The translations under genes and the position numbers were made by a program. DNA of 64,000 nucleotides from Cognatishimia sp. F0-27 (GTDB taxonomy: Bacteria; Pseudomonadota; Alphaproteobacteria; Rhodobacterales; Rhodobacteraceae), in assembly GCF_020667845.1 (NCBI RefSeq), contig NZ_JAFMPQ010000011.1, forward strand, positions 1 to 64,000, in the 5' to 3' direction. The notes beneath the pieces are model-generated. The model searched no databases. It was not told the DNA's origin and saw nothing but the letters and a program-made list of their open reading frames with translations. Of this stretch, positions 17,930 through 26,212 are shown piece after piece. The number at the start of each line of letters is the position of its first letter. The stretch's first letter is position 1.

Positions 17930-18004
17930 TGGAGCGGGCGAGGCGATTCGAACGCCCGACCCTAACCTTGGCAAGGTTATGCTCTACCCCTGAGCTACGC
18001 CCGC
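17930..18004 (-). tRNA. tRNA-Gly (GCC), copy 2
   Basis: Identical in sequence to the copy at 17831-17905, from which it is separated by 24 bases. The two are probably transcribed together. Confidence 0.95.
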
Positions 18005-18228
18005 GCTGCCAAATGGTTCCCGCGATTTAGCTTTGCCGCGCGCGGGGTGCAAGAGGAAATTTCGGGAAATTTTGCCAATGGCCCGGAAACCGGACACGCC
18101 CCGATTGCGAAAGGGGCGGTGCCGGTTGATGCGCAAGGGTCGGATCGCTGCGTTGGTGCGGATTTCGCTGCGCGCCCATGGCGCAGGCTGACCCCGGAAA
18201 GGCGCAATTAGTGAACGTAATGAGAGTG

Positions 18229-19035
18229 TTACGCGGAGTCTGGGTCATGTGAGCCGGCCATGGCCACGGCGAAATCCTCGCTATGGATCACCGCGCCGGT
18301 TGGGCCGGTGAGTGCAATGCCATAGGCGCCGGGCTCATCGACGCTCAGCGCGGTGGTTTTCGCCGAGAGGGCCATGGGCATCTGGTGGCACGGGCTTTTG
18401 AGTGTCGTGAAGGCGATGCCTTCGACCGCGCCAGAGATGGTGCGATGCACATGCCCGCAGAGCAGCTGGACCGGACCGCGATAAGCCTGCAGACGGTCGA
18501 GAAGCGCGCGCGGATTGGCAAGACCGATCCCATCCATACCGGCAAAACCGGTGGCAAAGGGCGGGTGGTGGCAAGCGATCAGAAGCGGTGCGCCATCGGC
18601 GGCGGCCATTTCTCCATCGAGCCAGTCAAGCCTTTGATTGCAAAGCCATCCGCCGTGCCGGGGCGCTGATCCATCGCGGTCGAGCGTGTCGAGCAAGAGC
18701 ACCCGCATGCCGCCGTTTTGCAGGGCGTGACAGGCAAAGCCGTCGGTCATCTGGTCTGGAAATTCTGCGCCGAATGCCGTGGCATCATCGTGATTGCCGA
18801 GCGTGGCAAAAACCGGGCAGGGGATGTCGGACAACAGGGCCGCGAGCCCTGAGTATTGGCCGGGCCGCCCGTGATGCGTGAGATCGCCGAGCAGCAGGAG
18901 CGCGTCGGCATCGGGATGTGTCCGGATCGCGTGGGAGAGGGCGGCGCGGCTGCGCGCGGCGGGGTCGAGCCCGATGATTGTCTGGCCGGGATCGGTCAGG
19001 TGCAGATCGGTCAGAACGAGGAGTTTTCCGGTCAT
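18229..19035 (-). CDS. Metallophosphoesterase, cyclic-nucleotide phosphodiesterase (CpdA/GpdQ) type
   Basis: 268 residues. All dinuclear metal motifs are present in order: LTDLHL (D10, H12), LLLLGDLTHHG (D51), LGNHDD (N81, H82), IACHHPP and LCGHVHR. Relatives hydrolyse cyclic AMP or glycerophosphodiesters; the real substrate is not evident. The start at 19035 has no strong ribosome binding site. Upstream lie four 11-bp direct repeats. A degraded paralogue is upstream at 19338-19998. Confidence 0.85.
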   Translation of the reverse strand: MTGKLLVLTDLHLTDPGQTIIGLDPAARSRAALSHAIRTHPDADALLLLGDLTHHGRPGQYSGLAALLSDIPCPVFATLGNHDDATAFGAEFPDQMTDGFACHALQNGGMRVLLLDTLDRDGSAPRHGGWLCNQRLDWLDGEMAAADGAPLLIACHHPPFATGFAGMDGIGLANPRALLDRLQAYRGPVQLLCGHVHRTISGAVEGIAFTTLKSPCHQMPMALSAKTTALSVDEPGAYGIALTGPTGAVIHSEDFAVAMAGSHDPDSA

Positions 19036-19065
19036 GGCGGGGAGAGTCTTTGGCTGAAAATCGAG

Positions 19066-19109
19066 GATGCACAACGCATGCACATCCCATGCACAACCCA
19101 TGCGCATGC
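19066..19109. repeat. Four 11-bp direct repeats upstream of the metallophosphoesterase
   Basis: Units at 19066, 19077, 19088 and 19099 with the core atgcaca or atgcgca plus a four-base spacer. The 7+4 arrangement with one-helical-turn spacing is typical of binding sites for PhoB/OmpR-class regulators. The core does not match the classical Pho box (CTGTCAT). Confidence 0.6.
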
Positions 19110-19165
19110 TCTGTGTCAATCAATTTACCGCCCCGGGGGCCTTGGTGTGGGGTGGGAGCCGGGTT

Positions 19166-19227
19166 GGGGGCGCTGCCCCCGTCTTCGCAAGCGAAGACTC
19201 CCCCGGAGTATTTTTCGACAGAAGAAG
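19166..19227 (-). repeat. Dispersed intergenic repeat, copy 3
   Basis: Minus-oriented: gggggcgctgccccc, a private stem GTCTTCGC/GCGAAGAC, then actcccccggagtattt and gaagaag. It lies 3' of the decayed metallophosphoesterase and 5' of the intact one. The private stem occupies the same place as the unrelated stem in copy 1. Confidence 0.85.
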
Positions 19228-19337
19228 CCGGGGGCGCGGCGCGACGGGGCGGCGGCGGGTTTGGGGCCGGGCAGGGCGCGGGGCGGGGGACGTTGCGGGG
19301 CCGCGTTTGGCCGGCTTGCCGCGTCACGGTGGATGGC

Positions 19338-19998
19338 TCAGGCCATCGGGACCTGTTCGCAATGCAGGACCGGGCCAGCGTCGGTGTCGAGCAGCACATG
19401 GTAGAGCGGCGGCACGTCAAAGATTGGCGTGATAGCGTCGCTGTTGGTGGCGAGCGCTACGTCGAAGGCGGTGCTGCCGAGGATGGCGGTGCTCTGGCCT
19501 TTCAGGGTTGCCAAGATCGGGCGGTGCAGGTGCCCGCAGATCAGCAGATCCACGCCATGCGCCCGCAGCAGGTCGAGCAACGCATCGCCATTGCGCAGGC
19601 GCAGCCTGTCGGGACCGGCCATGCCGACAGCGGCGGGCGGGTGGTGGGCGACGACCACCCTGTGGCTTGCCGCACAGGCCGCGAGCTGTGCGTCCAGCCA
19701 GCCGAGCCGGTCGGCGCAGAGGACGCCGCTGTGTTTCGGGTCCGGTTCGCGGTCGAGCGAGTCGAGGCAGAACAGCGCCGTGCCCCCCAGCGTGACGACC
19801 GATTGCACAAAGCCATGCGCATCCTGCGCGGCGTCGGGAAAGACCGAGGCAAAAGCCGCGCGGTTGTCGCAATTGCCCATCAGGAGCGTCGCGGGCAGCG
19901 CTCAGCGCAGCTTGCGCGCGTGCCAGCGGGTCGTAGCCGGGTGGCCCCCCCGGTTCAGCCGCAAGGTGCAGATCGCTGAACAGGAGGGCCTTGTGCAT
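19338..19998 (-). pseudogene. Decayed metallophosphoesterase, frameshifted by an internal deletion
   Basis: Paralogue of the 18229-19035 protein. The N-terminal part (33 residues, FSDLHLAAEPGG with the first metal motif) is open from the ATG at 19998. Homology resumes in another frame at LPATLLMGNCDNRAAF and continues to VAHHPP, ICGHLHR and a stop at 19338. Comparison with the intact neighbour shows about 40 codons missing, including the GD metal motif, and the deletion is not a multiple of three. The GNHD histidine is also replaced by cysteine. It starts six bases after the pyc stop, so it is still at the end of the pyc transcript. A sequencing error alone would not explain the lost segment. 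Confidence 0.85.
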
Positions 19999-20004
19999 CG
20001 GGCG

Positions 20005-23000
20005 CTATTCCAGCTCGACCAGCAGATCCTTGGCGTCAATCTGGCCGCCGGGCGTGACATGCACCGCTTTGACGGTAGCGTCGCGCTCGGCGTGTAGGCC
20101 GGTTTCCATCTTCATCGCCTCGATGGTCAGCAGCAGGTCCCCGGTTTTCACCGCATCACCCGCCTTGACCGCAACCGTTGCCACCACGCCGGGCATCGGC
20201 GCGCCGATATGATCGGCATTGCCGGGCTCTGCCTTGGGCCGGGCGGCGGTGGCCGCTTTCACCACGCGGTCCGGGACACGGATCGTGCGGGGCTGGCCGT
20301 TGAGTTCGAAGAACACCCGGACCTCGCCGTCATCCTGCGTCTCACCCACGGCCTGAAGCCGGATTTCGAGCGTCTTGCCGGGGTCGATTTCGGCCGAGAT
20401 CTCCTCGCCCGCTTCCATGCCGTAGAAGAACGTCCGTGTCGGCAGCGCGCGCACCGGGCCATAGGTTTCGTGCCGGGTCGCGTAATCGGTGAAGACCTTT
20501 GGATACATCAGGTAGCCATTGAGGTCCTCGTCATCGATCTCGATGCCCAGCTTGTCGGACAGGCTCTTGCGGGTCTGCTCGATATCGACCGGCTCGGCCA
20601 GAAGGCCGGGGCGCTTGGTGAAGGGTTTCTCGTCCTTGAGGATGCGCTTCTGGATCTTGGTGGGCCAGCCGCCGGGAGGCTGGCCGAGATTGCCGCGCAT
20701 CATGTCGACCACGGAATCGGGGAAGCTGACTTCGGTGGTGCCGTTTTCCACATCGGCGCGGGTGAGCCCCTGAGACACCATCAGCAGCGCCATGTCACCC
20801 ACCACCTTGGAGGAGGGCGTCACCTTGACGATATCGCCAAACATCTGGTTCACGTCGGCATAGGTCTGGGCGACCTCGTGCCAGCGCTCCTCCAGCCCCA
20901 TGGAGCGGGCCTGTGCCTTGAGGTTGGTGAATTGCCCGCCGGGCATTTCGTGCAGGTAGACCTCCGAGGCGGGAGCCTGCATGCCGGACTCAAAGGCCGC
21001 GTATTGGCCGCGCACCGCTTCGAAATAGTTGGAGATCGTGCGGATCGCGCCGATGTCGAGCCCGGTGTCGCGCTCGGTATGGCGGAACGCCTCCACGACG
21101 GAGCCGAGCGTCGGTTGCGAGGTGTTGCCCGACAGCGCGTCCATCGCCGCATCGACCGCGTCGACACCGGCTTCGGCCGCGGCGATGATCGTTGCGATGG
21201 CGGCCCCGGAGGTGTCATGCGTGTGGAAATGGATCGGCAGGCCGACCTCTTCCTTGAGCGCGCGCACCAGCGGACCGGCGGCGGGGGCTTTCAAAAGGCC
21301 CGCCATGTCCTTCAGACCAAGCACATGGGCGCCGGCATCACGCAGCTCCTTGCCCATGTCGACATAGTACTTGAGATTGTATTTGGCGCGATCGGGGTCG
21401 TGGATGTCGCCGGTGTAGCAGATCGTGCCTTCGAGCACGCGGCCGGTGTCGAGCACGGCGTCCATGGCGACGCGCATGTTCTCGACCCAGTTGAGGCTGT
21501 CGAAGACACGGAACACGTCGACGCCGGTCTCGGCTGCCTGTTTGACAAAGAACTGCACCACGTTGTCGGGGTAGTTGGTGTAGCCCACGCCATTGGCGCC
21601 GCGCAGCAGCATCTGGGTCATCAGGTTGGGCATCGCCGCGCGCAGGTCGCGCAGGCGTTGCCACGGGCATTCTTGCAAGAAGCGATAGGCGACGTCGAAG
21701 GTGGCCCCGCCCCAGCATTCCACAGAAAAGAGCTGCGGCAGATGATGGGCATAGGCCGGGGCCGCGCCGATCATGTCGATGGAGCGCATGCGGGTCGCCA
21801 GCAGCGACTGATGCCCGTCGCGCATGGTTGTGTCGGTGATCAGGAGTTGTTTTTGCGCCGCCATCCAGTCGGCCACGGCCTGGGGCCCGTGCTCTTCGAG
21901 CATGGTCTTGGTGCCGGGCGACGGGGTCTGGCCCACGGGCACCTGTGGCGGGCGCGCGGGCTTGAGGTCGGGATGCGGGCGCGGACGGCCCTGCACCTCG
22001 GGATGGCCGTTCACGGTGATGTCGGCAATATAGGTGAGCACCTTGGTGCCGCGGTCGCGCCGCAGCTTGAAGTCGAACAGATCCGGCGTCGTGTCGATGA
22101 ACTTGGTGGTATACTGGTTCGTCAGGAAGGTCTGGTGTTTGAGCAGGTTGATGACAAAGTCGATATTGGTGGTCACGCCGCGGATGCGGAATTCGCGCAG
22201 TGCCCGGTCCATCCGCTTGATCGCCTTTTCGGGGGTCTGCGCCCAGGCGGTGACCTTGACCAGCAGCGAATCGTAGTAGCGCGTGATGACCCCGCCGGCG
22301 TAGGCCGTGCCGCCGTCGAGCCGGATGCCCATGCCGGTGGCCGCGCGATAGGCGGTGATGCGGCCGTAATCGGGGATGAAGTTGTTCGACGGATCCTCGG
22401 TTGTGATCCGGGTTTGCAGTGCGTGGCCGTTGAGGCGGATGTCGTATTGGCTGGCGCGGCCGGTGGCTTCGGCCAGTGATTTGCCCTCGGCGATCATGAT
22501 CTGGGCCTGCACGATGTCGATGCCGGTGACCTCTTCGGTCACGGTGTGCTCGACCTGCACGCGCGGGTTGACCTCGATGAAATAAAACGCGCCGCTGTCC
22601 ATATCCATCAGGAATTCGACCGTGCCAGCGCATTCGTAATTCACATGCGCACAGATCTTGCGGCCAAGCTCGCAGATTTCCTCGCGCTGGGCTTCGGAGA
22701 GATACGGTGCGGGGGCGCGTTCCACGACTTTCTGGTTGCGGCGCTGCACCGAACAGTCGCGCTCATACAGATGATAGATCTGGCCCTGTTTGTCGCCGAG
22801 GATCTGCACCTCGACGTGGCGGGCGCGGAGGATCATCTTTTCGAGATAGCCCTCGCCATTGCCGAAGGCGGCCTCGGCTTCGCGGCGGCCTTCGAGCACC
22901 TTTTCCTGCAGCTCGTCGGCATTCTCGATGGGGCGCATGCCGCGCCCGCCGCCGCCCCAGCTGGCCTTGAGCATAAGCGGAAAGCCGATCTCGGCGGCCT

Positions 23001-23448
23001 CCTTGGTGATGGCGTCGAAATCGTCGCCCAGAACCTCGGTGGCGGGGATCACGGGAACGCCCGCCTCGATCGCCACGCGGCGGGCCGACGCCTTGTCTCC
23101 CAGCGCGCGCATGGTTTCGGCGCGCGGTCCGATGAAGGTGATGCCATTGGCGACGCAGGCATCGACGAAGTCTGGGTTTTCCGACAACAGGCCGTAGCCG
23201 GGGTGGATTGCATCCGCGCCCGACAGCTTGGCCACGCGGATGATTTCCTCGATGCTCAGATAGGCCTGAACCGGGCCAAGACCCTCGCCGATGCGGTAGG
23301 CTTCGTCCGCCTTGAACCGGTGGAGCCCCAGCTTGTCCTCTTCGGCATAGATCGCGACGGTCTTCTTCCCCATCTCATTGGCGGCGCGCATGATGCGGAT
23401 GGCGATTTCGCCGCGATTGGCGATGAGGATCTTCTGGAATTCGGCCAT
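20005..23448 (-). CDS. pyc: Pyruvate carboxylase
   Basis: 1147 residues, the full single-chain length. The biotin carboxylase domain (about 1-455) starts with KILIANRGEIAIRI and has the glycine loop KASWGGGGRGMR and EVNPRVQVEHTVTE. The carboxyltransferase domain (about 530-800) begins DTTMRDGHQSLLATR. The PYC/OADA domain follows, and the biotin lysine is K1113 in IEAMKMET. It makes oxaloacetate from pyruvate, bicarbonate and ATP to refill the TCA cycle. The start at 23448 gives the conserved MAEFQKILIANRGE; the frame stays open far upstream through repeat sequence that is not pyruvate carboxylase. Confidence 0.98.
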   Translation of the reverse strand: MAEFQKILIANRGEIAIRIMRAANEMGKKTVAIYAEEDKLGLHRFKADEAYRIGEGLGPVQAYLSIEEIIRVAKLSGADAIHPGYGLLSENPDFVDACVANGITFIGPRAETMRALGDKASARRVAIEAGVPVIPATEVLGDDFDAITKEAAEIGFPLMLKASWGGGGRGMRPIENADELQEKVLEGRREAEAAFGNGEGYLEKMILRARHVEVQILGDKQGQIYHLYERDCSVQRRNQKVVERAPAPYLSEAQREEICELGRKICAHVNYECAGTVEFLMDMDSGAFYFIEVNPRVQVEHTVTEEVTGIDIVQAQIMIAEGKSLAEATGRASQYDIRLNGHALQTRITTEDPSNNFIPDYGRITAYRAATGMGIRLDGGTAYAGGVITRYYDSLLVKVTAWAQTPEKAIKRMDRALREFRIRGVTTNIDFVINLLKHQTFLTNQYTTKFIDTTPDLFDFKLRRDRGTKVLTYIADITVNGHPEVQGRPRPHPDLKPARPPQVPVGQTPSPGTKTMLEEHGPQAVADWMAAQKQLLITDTTMRDGHQSLLATRMRSIDMIGAAPAYAHHLPQLFSVECWGGATFDVAYRFLQECPWQRLRDLRAAMPNLMTQMLLRGANGVGYTNYPDNVVQFFVKQAAETGVDVFRVFDSLNWVENMRVAMDAVLDTGRVLEGTICYTGDIHDPDRAKYNLKYYVDMGKELRDAGAHVLGLKDMAGLLKAPAAGPLVRALKEEVGLPIHFHTHDTSGAAIATIIAAAEAGVDAVDAAMDALSGNTSQPTLGSVVEAFRHTERDTGLDIGAIRTISNYFEAVRGQYAAFESGMQAPASEVYLHEMPGGQFTNLKAQARSMGLEERWHEVAQTYADVNQMFGDIVKVTPSSKVVGDMALLMVSQGLTRADVENGTTEVSFPDSVVDMMRGNLGQPPGGWPTKIQKRILKDEKPFTKRPGLLAEPVDIEQTRKSLSDKLGIEIDDEDLNGYLMYPKVFTDYATRHETYGPVRALPTRTFFYGMEAGEEISAEIDPGKTLEIRLQAVGETQDDGEVRVFFELNGQPRTIRVPDRVVKAATAARPKAEPGNADHIGAPMPGVVATVAVKAGDAVKTGDLLLTIEAMKMETGLHAERDATVKAVHVTPGGQIDAKDLLVELE

Positions 23449-23960
23449 GACGGTCCTTTCCGTGAGAGGCTGGCTTTCCGCGTGGCATAGGCCATGGAAC
23501 GGCAATCGACAACTCGTAGAACTGGGTAGTGGGACGAAATTACCCGGTTGGGCGCGGCGTTGCGACGGACGCTTTGCGATGTCCGGCTTTGCGCAGGGAG
23601 CCGGGCGGGCAATGGGGCGCGGGTGGCATCCGGTCGCTGCGCGGCATCCGTCGGTCCGGTTTGCGAATCCCTGCCGCGCCTCCGGCGCGAACGGGGGCGC
23701 GGCGCGTGGGTTTTCCGGTCCGTCTTGCGACGCCCGCGCCGCGGAAGGCGGCCCGCTGCGTCCGTTATCCGGTCGGTCTTGCGGCGCCCGTGCCGCGGAA
23801 GGCGGCCGGTGCCTGCCCGGCATGCCGGCTGCGGCGATCGATCTGACGCCCGACGATGGATCTGGCGATCCGGTTTGTGGAGCGCGCCTACGGCACCTGG
23901 CCGCGTTAACCTTTTCACGACCGCGTTTACGATTTGTTAACCTTTTGGTATGAGTCGGAA
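23449..23960. other. Gene-free divergent region with degenerate tandem repeats
   Basis: 512 bases between the starts of pyc and the 131-residue unknown. It contains a 54-bp-spaced imperfect repeat (23714-23753 and 23768-23807) and weaker similar units further left. The 23900-23950 end is AT-richer (gttaacc, gatttgttaacc) and is the likely promoter side for the plus-strand gene. Confidence 0.6.
23714..23807. repeat. Two imperfect 40-bp copies at 54-bp spacing
   Basis: Copies 23714-23753 and 23768-23807 share tccggtc-gtcttgcg and cgccgcggaaggcggcc with only a few differences. In one minus frame they read as an 18-residue Pro/Ala/Arg-rich repeat, which looks like read-through and not protein. 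Confidence 0.75.
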
Positions 23961-24356
23961 ATGGCCGGTGAAGTCGAACTTGCGGGAATCCTGTGCGCCT
24001 TGCTGTTGCAAGGCGAGGCGGAGGTGCGCCATCCCTATGTCGCGGCCGGAGAGCGTCGCCATGTGATTGTGGATTGTGAGACGAACACTCATGTGGTCGA
24101 GGTCGGGTTCGACAACAAGCGCAGCAGCTTTGACAGTCTTCACCAGGCGCTGTTTGCGGCGGAACTCACCGGCAAGCTGCCGATGGTTGTGGTGATCGAC
24201 ACGGATGGCATTGAAGAGGCGCAGCAATTCCAGATCGAATCCGTGTCGCGCCGGGTGGGCGTCTCTTACCTGACGGTGACCGAGAATTTCCTGCTGCGGT
24301 GGCGGATGACCGCGCCGTTTCGTGCAGATCACGCGGTGCCACTTTTCGGATTCTGA
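23961..24356 (+). CDS. Conserved-looking protein of unknown function
   Basis: 131 residues, no signal peptide or membrane segment. An alternating pattern of strands and helices is visible: RRHVIVDCETNTHVVEVGFDN, then a helix SLHQALFAAEL, then PMVVVIDTDGIEEAQ and SYLTVTENFLLRW. The run D-x-E ... E-V-x-F-D-x-K is reminiscent of PD-(D/E)XK nuclease folds, but this is weak. The ATG at 23961 is chosen; a TTG at 23934 is in frame but less likely. No family recognised. Confidence 0.7.
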   Translation: MAGEVELAGILCALLLQGEAEVRHPYVAAGERRHVIVDCETNTHVVEVGFDNKRSSFDSLHQALFAAELTGKLPMVVVIDTDGIEEAQQFQIESVSRRVGVSYLTVTENFLLRWRMTAPFRADHAVPLFGF

Positions 24357-24812
24357 CCGGGATCCGGGTGCTTTGCTCCCGTCCCGGTCCTTCGGGCGCG
24401 CAGCGCGACGAGCCCACGCTTTCGCGTTTGAAATCGGGAAAGAGTGCATTTCCCGCGTTGGCCGGTCGGTTTTTCGCCGCAGCGCCAGGCAGAATTTTTT
24501 ATATCGGTCGGTGGTCGCGGTTGTGCGCACGGTCTCTGCGCCCGTGCGGACGGGCTTGAGGGCACCGCTCGATCATGGGCCGCCACGCCCGCGGATGTGA
24601 GGCCACGGCGCCTGGGGGGGCTTGGACCGACCGCCCGCGGCGCGGAAGGGATCCCGCGGATTGACGGGGTCCTGAAGCGGCGGCGGTTGCTGCTCGATGG
24701 CGAAAGGGGCAGCCCGCGCAGCGGTCGCCGCAGCTGTGCCGCGAAAGGGCATGTGCAACCGAATGGGGACAGCCGCATCTGGGCGGCGCGCGGCCGGGAC
24801 GGGGCGGTTGCC
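24357..24812. other. Gene-free gap between convergent genes
   Basis: 456 bases between the 131-residue unknown and the hydroxy-acid oxidase stop codon. I see no protein gene, RNA gene, obvious terminator or repeat here. Confidence 0.5.
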
Positions 24813-25970
24813 CTAGGGACCGGAAGCGCGCGCGAGGATCTCGGTGCCGCGCAGATCCACCGGTCTGTTGGCGCCAAGCTGTGCGAGATTGGCGCAGAGA
24901 TCGGCGCGCAGGATCTTGGCCAGATGCGCCGCGCCGGGGGCTCCGAGCGCTGCGAGCGCGTCGTGCCAGCCGCGCCCGAGCATCACCAGATCGGCCCCCA
25001 ATGCGATGGCGCGCAGAATGTCCAGCCCGCCCTCGATGCCGCTGTCATAGATCAGGGGCAGGGTGCAGGCGGCGCGGATCCTGCGCAACGAGTCCAGCGG
25101 AGCGGGCGCGCCATCGAATTGCCGACCGGCATGGCCCGAGACCCAGAGCGCGTCGATTCCGGCCGCTTCGAGTCGTGGCGCATCCTCGGCGCGCAGCACA
25201 CCCTTGACGATGAGAGGGCCGTCCCAGAGGGCGCGGGTTTCCTCCAGGTAGGTCCAGTCCGGCGAGACGCGCAGCCGGTAGCCGATATGGGCCGTGGCGC
25301 CGCCGGTGGCATTGTCGGCATAGGCTTCGAGCGTTTTCATCGAGGGCATGCCATGGCGCAGCCGGGCCAGCGACCATGCCGGACGCAACGCGCATTGCAG
25401 CGCCAGCCGGGGGGTGAGCCGTGGCGGCTGTGTCAGGCCCGACGCGAGCAGACGTTCGCGCCGTGACGCGGCGGGCAGGTCGGCGGTGAGCACCAGCGTG
25501 GAAAACCCCGAATCACGTGCGCGTGCGAGCATGTCGGCGCGGATCGCGGGATCACGCGGGCAGTAAAGCTGGAACCAGCCCTTGCCCTGCGTCGCCGGTC
25601 CCACCTGTTCCGGCGTGGCCGCCGCGACGGTGGAGAGCGTGTACGGGATCCCGGCATCGGCGGCGGCGGATGCAAGAAGGCGTTCGGCATCGGGCCAGAT
25701 CAGCCCTGACATGCCCACCGGCGCCACGCCGAAGGGGGCGCTCCAGCGGGTTCCCAGGACCTCGGTGCTGAGGTCCGGCGCGGGCTCGCCGGTCAGGATG
25801 GCCGGTTGGAACAGCACCGCGTCGAGTGCGGCGCGGATGCGGTGCCGGGCTGTTTCCGCGCCGGTGCCGCTGTCGAGATAGTCCCAGACAAAGCGTGGCA
25901 GGCGTTGACGCGCGCGGGCGCGCAGGTGCGGCAGGGACGGGAAGCGGGCATCGAGATCCATGCGGCTCAT
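24813..25970 (-). CDS. FMN-dependent alpha-hydroxy-acid oxidase/dehydrogenase (L-lactate dehydrogenase family)
   Basis: 385 residues, an FMN-binding TIM barrel. Visible family signatures are FVWDYLDSGTGAE, FGVAPVGMSGL, FQLYCPRDP, LTADLPAASRRER, LIVKGVL, the catalytic histidine and arginine in VSGHAGRQFDG, and the phosphate-binding YDSGIEGGLD and LGADLVMLGR. It oxidises an L-2-hydroxy acid to the 2-oxo acid; lactate, glycolate or mandelate cannot be told apart. The start at 25970 (MSRMDLDARFP) lacks a good ribosome binding site; the ATG at 25961 is possible. It is divergent from uvrD. Confidence 0.88.
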   Translation of the reverse strand: MSRMDLDARFPSLPHLRARARQRLPRFVWDYLDSGTGAETARHRIRAALDAVLFQPAILTGEPAPDLSTEVLGTRWSAPFGVAPVGMSGLIWPDAERLLASAAADAGIPYTLSTVAAATPEQVGPATQGKGWFQLYCPRDPAIRADMLARARDSGFSTLVLTADLPAASRRERLLASGLTQPPRLTPRLALQCALRPAWSLARLRHGMPSMKTLEAYADNATGGATAHIGYRLRVSPDWTYLEETRALWDGPLIVKGVLRAEDAPRLEAAGIDALWVSGHAGRQFDGAPAPLDSLRRIRAACTLPLIYDSGIEGGLDILRAIALGADLVMLGRGWHDALAALGAPGAAHLAKILRADLCANLAQLGANRPVDLRGTEILARASGP

Positions 25971-26024
25971 TTGGATGCGGATGCGCGGGATTGTCCAGAT
26001 CGGGGATGCGATTGGGGATCTGTT

Positions 26025-26070
26025 GGGGGCGCTGCCCCCAAACCCCCGGGATATTTCTGGCCCAAAGAAG
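26025..26070 (-). repeat. Dispersed intergenic repeat, copy 4
   Basis: Minus-oriented: gggggcgctgccccc, aaacccccgggatatttc, cccaaagaag. It is the only copy in a divergent gap (between the hydroxy-acid oxidase and uvrD), where it cannot be a terminator of either neighbour. Confidence 0.85.
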
Positions 26071-26212
26071 CCGGGGCGCGGTTCCCTGGATGGCACGTGC
26101 GCAGCGCGCGTGGTCAGGTGGATGGGCGCCGGGCGGGCAGCGATGCATTTCGGCGGAACATTGCGCGAACGTGTGCTTTTCCTCGCCGTGGCTTTGCGCT
26201 ACTGTGTCGGCC

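Noticed and set aside
17831-18004. tRNA-adjacent integration site or genomic island
   Set aside because: No integrase, no partial tRNA repeat apart from the second full tRNA gene, and flanking genes look native.
20209-22479. 756-codon open frame on the plus strand inside pyc
   Set aside because: Antisense shadow; pyruvate carboxylase on the other strand is complete and the plus frame has no motif.
23449-23823. N-terminal extension of pyruvate carboxylase by 125 residues
   Set aside because: The extension is translated repeat DNA; the family starts at the ATG at 23448.
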